From: CAMYLR01 sp041577935
GTDB taxonomy: Bacteria > Gemmatimonadota > Gemmatimonadetes > JACCXV01 > JAHWKZ01
DNA: 7,982 nucleotides
Reading direction: 5' to 3'
Assembly: GCA_041577935.1 (NCBI GenBank)
Contig: JBFGIA010000097.1
Span: 1 to 7,982, forward strand
The notes under the pieces are model-generated. The model saw only the letters and a list, made by a program, of their open reading frames with translations. It made no database searches and was not told where the DNA came from. Position 1 is the stretch's first letter. Each line of letters starts with the position of its first letter. Of the stretch, positions 6,029 through 7,982 are shown piece by piece. Both the position numbers and the translations under genes were made by a program.

Positions 6029-7975
6029 ATGAGCGAGACCACAATGATCAAGGCCAGCGCGACGAAAGACACCGTAGTGCTGGTGGGGAACCCGAACGTC
6101 GGGAAGAGCGTGCTCTTCAAGAACCTCACCAGCCGCTACGTCACGGTCTCCAACTATCCCGGAACGACCGTCGAAATCGTCCGCGCCAGCGCCAGCTTCA
6201 ATGGCCGGCGCCTACAAGTCATCGATACACCGGGCCTCAACGACCTCTCGCCCACCAGCGACGATGCCTGCGCCACTCGGGATCTGCTCGACGAGCACGA
6301 GGGCTGCACCGTCGTCCAAGTCGCTGACGCCAAGAACCTCCGGCGGGCGCTCCTGCTCACCATGCAGCTAGCCGAGATGGGATGCCCGCTCGTTCTCGTC
6401 CTCAACATGCTCGACGAGTTGGATGAGCGCGGAGGGAAAATCGACACCGATGCGTTGAGCGAGATCCTCGGTGTACCCGTTGTTTCGACCGTCGCGACCC
6501 GCGACTACGGCACCGCGGACCTCATCGCCGCGCTCCCGAGCGCGTCCACGCCGCAGTTGGCAACGAGACCCGCCGCGGACACCCAGGACGCGTACGAGCG
6601 CAGCCGGGCACGCCTCGACCACGTCAATGAGATCGTCGCCAAGACGTACTCCATAGCCCAACCAACAGGGGCTCCGCTTCGAACCCGACTCGGTTTTTGG
6701 GCGATGCACCCGGTCAAGGGGTTGGCCGTCTTCGGGCTGATCCTGTTGGGAATCTTCTGGTTTGTCGGGTTGTTTGGTGCCGGGACGCTCGTCGACATCC
6801 TGGAGGTCACCGCCTTTGAGCAACGGGTCACGCCAGCGGCGATCCAGGTGACGGACGCGATACTGCCCTTCCCTCACACGCACGAAATCGCTGCGGTACC
6901 GCATTCGATTGACCTTCCGACGAGCCCTTTCCACGAGGTCACGATCACTTCGGGCGCGAGGGAAACGACCCAACCAACCTACTCGCTATCCCCGGAAGCC
7001 CCGCTGAACTGGCTTCAGAGTGTCCTCCGGTTCCTCCACGATCTGTTGATCGGCGAGTATGGGACGATCACGATGGCGTTGAGCTACGCGATCGCGATTG
7101 TGCTCCCGATTGTAACGACGTTCTTCTTGGTATTCAGCGTGCTCGAGGACTCTGGTTATTTCCCCCGCATGGCGATCATGGTGAACCGGGCGTTTCGCAT
7201 CATGGGACTGAACGGTAAAGCGGTGCTGCCGATGATCCTCGGTCTCGGCTGCGACACGATGGCCACCATGACAACGCGGATCCTCGATACTCGTCGAGAG
7301 CGAGTCATCACAACCTTGCTCCTGGCGCTCGCCGTCCCGTGCTCGGCGCAGTTGGGCGTGCTATTGGCGATGATGTCTGTACTCTCCCCCGTTGGCGCGA
7401 TGTTGTGGGTGGGACTGATTGTTGGGGTCATTCTTCTCGTCGGCTGGTTGAGCAGCCGCCTATTCAACAGCGATACGAGCGACTTCATCCTGGAGATCCC
7501 ACCGCTTCGGCGGCCCCAACTATCGAACGTGCTCGTCAAGACATACAGTCGACTGAATTGGTACCTGCGAGAGGTGATCCCGCTTTTTGTAATCGGCACC
7601 GCGATTCTCTTTCTACTCGACAAACTCCAGCTTCTCCGCATCATCACGCGCATTGGAGAACCACTCGTAACCGGTTGGTTGGGGCTACCGTCGCCGATGA
7701 CAAACGCCTTCCTGCTGGGTTTCCTCAGGCGCGACTTTGGTGCGGTCTACATTCTCGACGCAGCCACCGCGCCAGACCCGTTGCTGACACCGCTTCAGAT
7801 CTTTGTGTCGATGGTCACCATCACCCTGTTCGTGCCGTGCATCGCTAATGTCCTCATGATCGCCAACGAGCACGGTTCCAAGGTCGCCTTGAGGATGGCC
7901 GCATTCATCTTTCCGTTTGCGTTTCTCGTCGGTGGAACCGTCAATCAAGTAGGCAAATGGCTACTGGCTACCTGA
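6029..7975 (+). CDS. feoB: FeoB ferrous iron transporter, GCDTMAT-type
   Basis: FeoB imports Fe(II) across the inner membrane, with a cytoplasmic GTPase domain at its N-terminus. The product has 648 residues. The G domain shows G1 GNPNVGKS (20..27), switch I NYPGTT (42..47), G3 DTPG (66..69), G4 NMLD (126..129) and a probable G5 near 152..158. A short helical linker follows, then a first membrane helix near residue 230 (HPVKGLAVFGLILLGIFWFV), a loop of roughly 70 residues, and the FeoB core. Core signatures are LEDSGYFPRMA, GLGCDTMATMTTR with C408, PCSAQLG with C438, and GFLRRDFGAV. The GCDTMAT and PCSAQLG forms differ from the GCNVP-type FeoB of enterobacteria and mark a distinct subgroup. 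The length is below the roughly 770 residues of E. coli FeoB, but the frame is intact to TGA 7973..7975. AGGGG (6022..6026) sits just before ATG 6029, with a somewhat short gap. ATG 6044 is an in-frame alternative. No feoA or feoC is adjacent in this window. Confidence 0.95.
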   Translation: MSETTMIKASATKDTVVLVGNPNVGKSVLFKNLTSRYVTVSNYPGTTVEIVRASASFNGRRLQVIDTPGLNDLSPTSDDACATRDLLDEHEGCTVVQVADAKNLRRALLLTMQLAEMGCPLVLVLNMLDELDERGGKIDTDALSEILGVPVVSTVATRDYGTADLIAALPSASTPQLATRPAADTQDAYERSRARLDHVNEIVAKTYSIAQPTGAPLRTRLGFWAMHPVKGLAVFGLILLGIFWFVGLFGAGTLVDILEVTAFEQRVTPAAIQVTDAILPFPHTHEIAAVPHSIDLPTSPFHEVTITSGARETTQPTYSLSPEAPLNWLQSVLRFLHDLLIGEYGTITMALSYAIAIVLPIVTTFFLVFSVLEDSGYFPRMAIMVNRAFRIMGLNGKAVLPMILGLGCDTMATMTTRILDTRRERVITTLLLALAVPCSAQLGVLLAMMSVLSPVGAMLWVGLIVGVILLVGWLSSRLFNSDTSDFILEIPPLRRPQLSNVLVKTYSRLNWYLREVIPLFVIGTAILFLLDKLQLLRIITRIGEPLVTGWLGLPSPMTNAFLLGFLRRDFGAVYILDAATAPDPLLTPLQIFVSMVTITLFVPCIANVLMIANEHGSKVALRMAAFIFPFAFLVGGTVNQVGKWLLAT

Positions 7976-7982
7976 CCTGCCC

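Noticed and set aside
6368..6973. 201-residue minus-strand frame opposite feoB.
   Set aside because: It is antisense to the G domain and first membrane helix of a clear FeoB. It is charged, with no domain of its own.

Overview
The window looks like chromosome from a GC-rich (about 60 percent by eye), Gram-negative-type bacterium. Support comes from Shine-Dalgarno-led genes, several Sec-type signal sequences, and a FeoB of the GCDTMAT type, which I associate from memory with delta-proteobacteria-like and related lineages. The sequence alone does not fix the phylum. There are no tRNA or rRNA genes, CRISPR arrays or insertion sequences.

Left edge, minus strand: the first 29 codons of what reads as an NAD-type malic enzyme run off the window at base 1. 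Upstream of it (176..346) is a small 56-residue orphan gene with a good ribosome binding site and a plausible promoter at 387..414.

Centre, plus strand: four genes, 490..5917, lie close together and look like one operon. The first encodes a 74-residue, strongly charged protein made almost entirely of a DRRSGx hexapeptide repeat. The second (743..3700) encodes a 985-residue exported protein in which a phosphohistidine swivelling domain precedes a C-terminal PPDK-type ATP-grasp domain. That is the order of plant glucan water dikinases, not of PEP synthase. The third and fourth encode two paralogous exported serine hydrolases of the class A beta-lactamase/DD-peptidase fold, each with SxxK, SxN and KSG motifs. 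Gaps are 28, 2 and 4 bases. The three large products all appear to be exported, so the cluster looks like an envelope system. How an ATP-dependent dikinase would work outside the cytoplasm is the main puzzle.

Right, plus strand: after a 111-base gap with an imperfect hairpin comes a complete feoB (6029..7975), a ferrous iron transporter with an N-terminal G domain. No feoA is visible beside it. It is probably a separate transcription unit.

The most interesting part is the four-gene cluster. I know of no named pathway that combines these parts, and its substrate is unknown.
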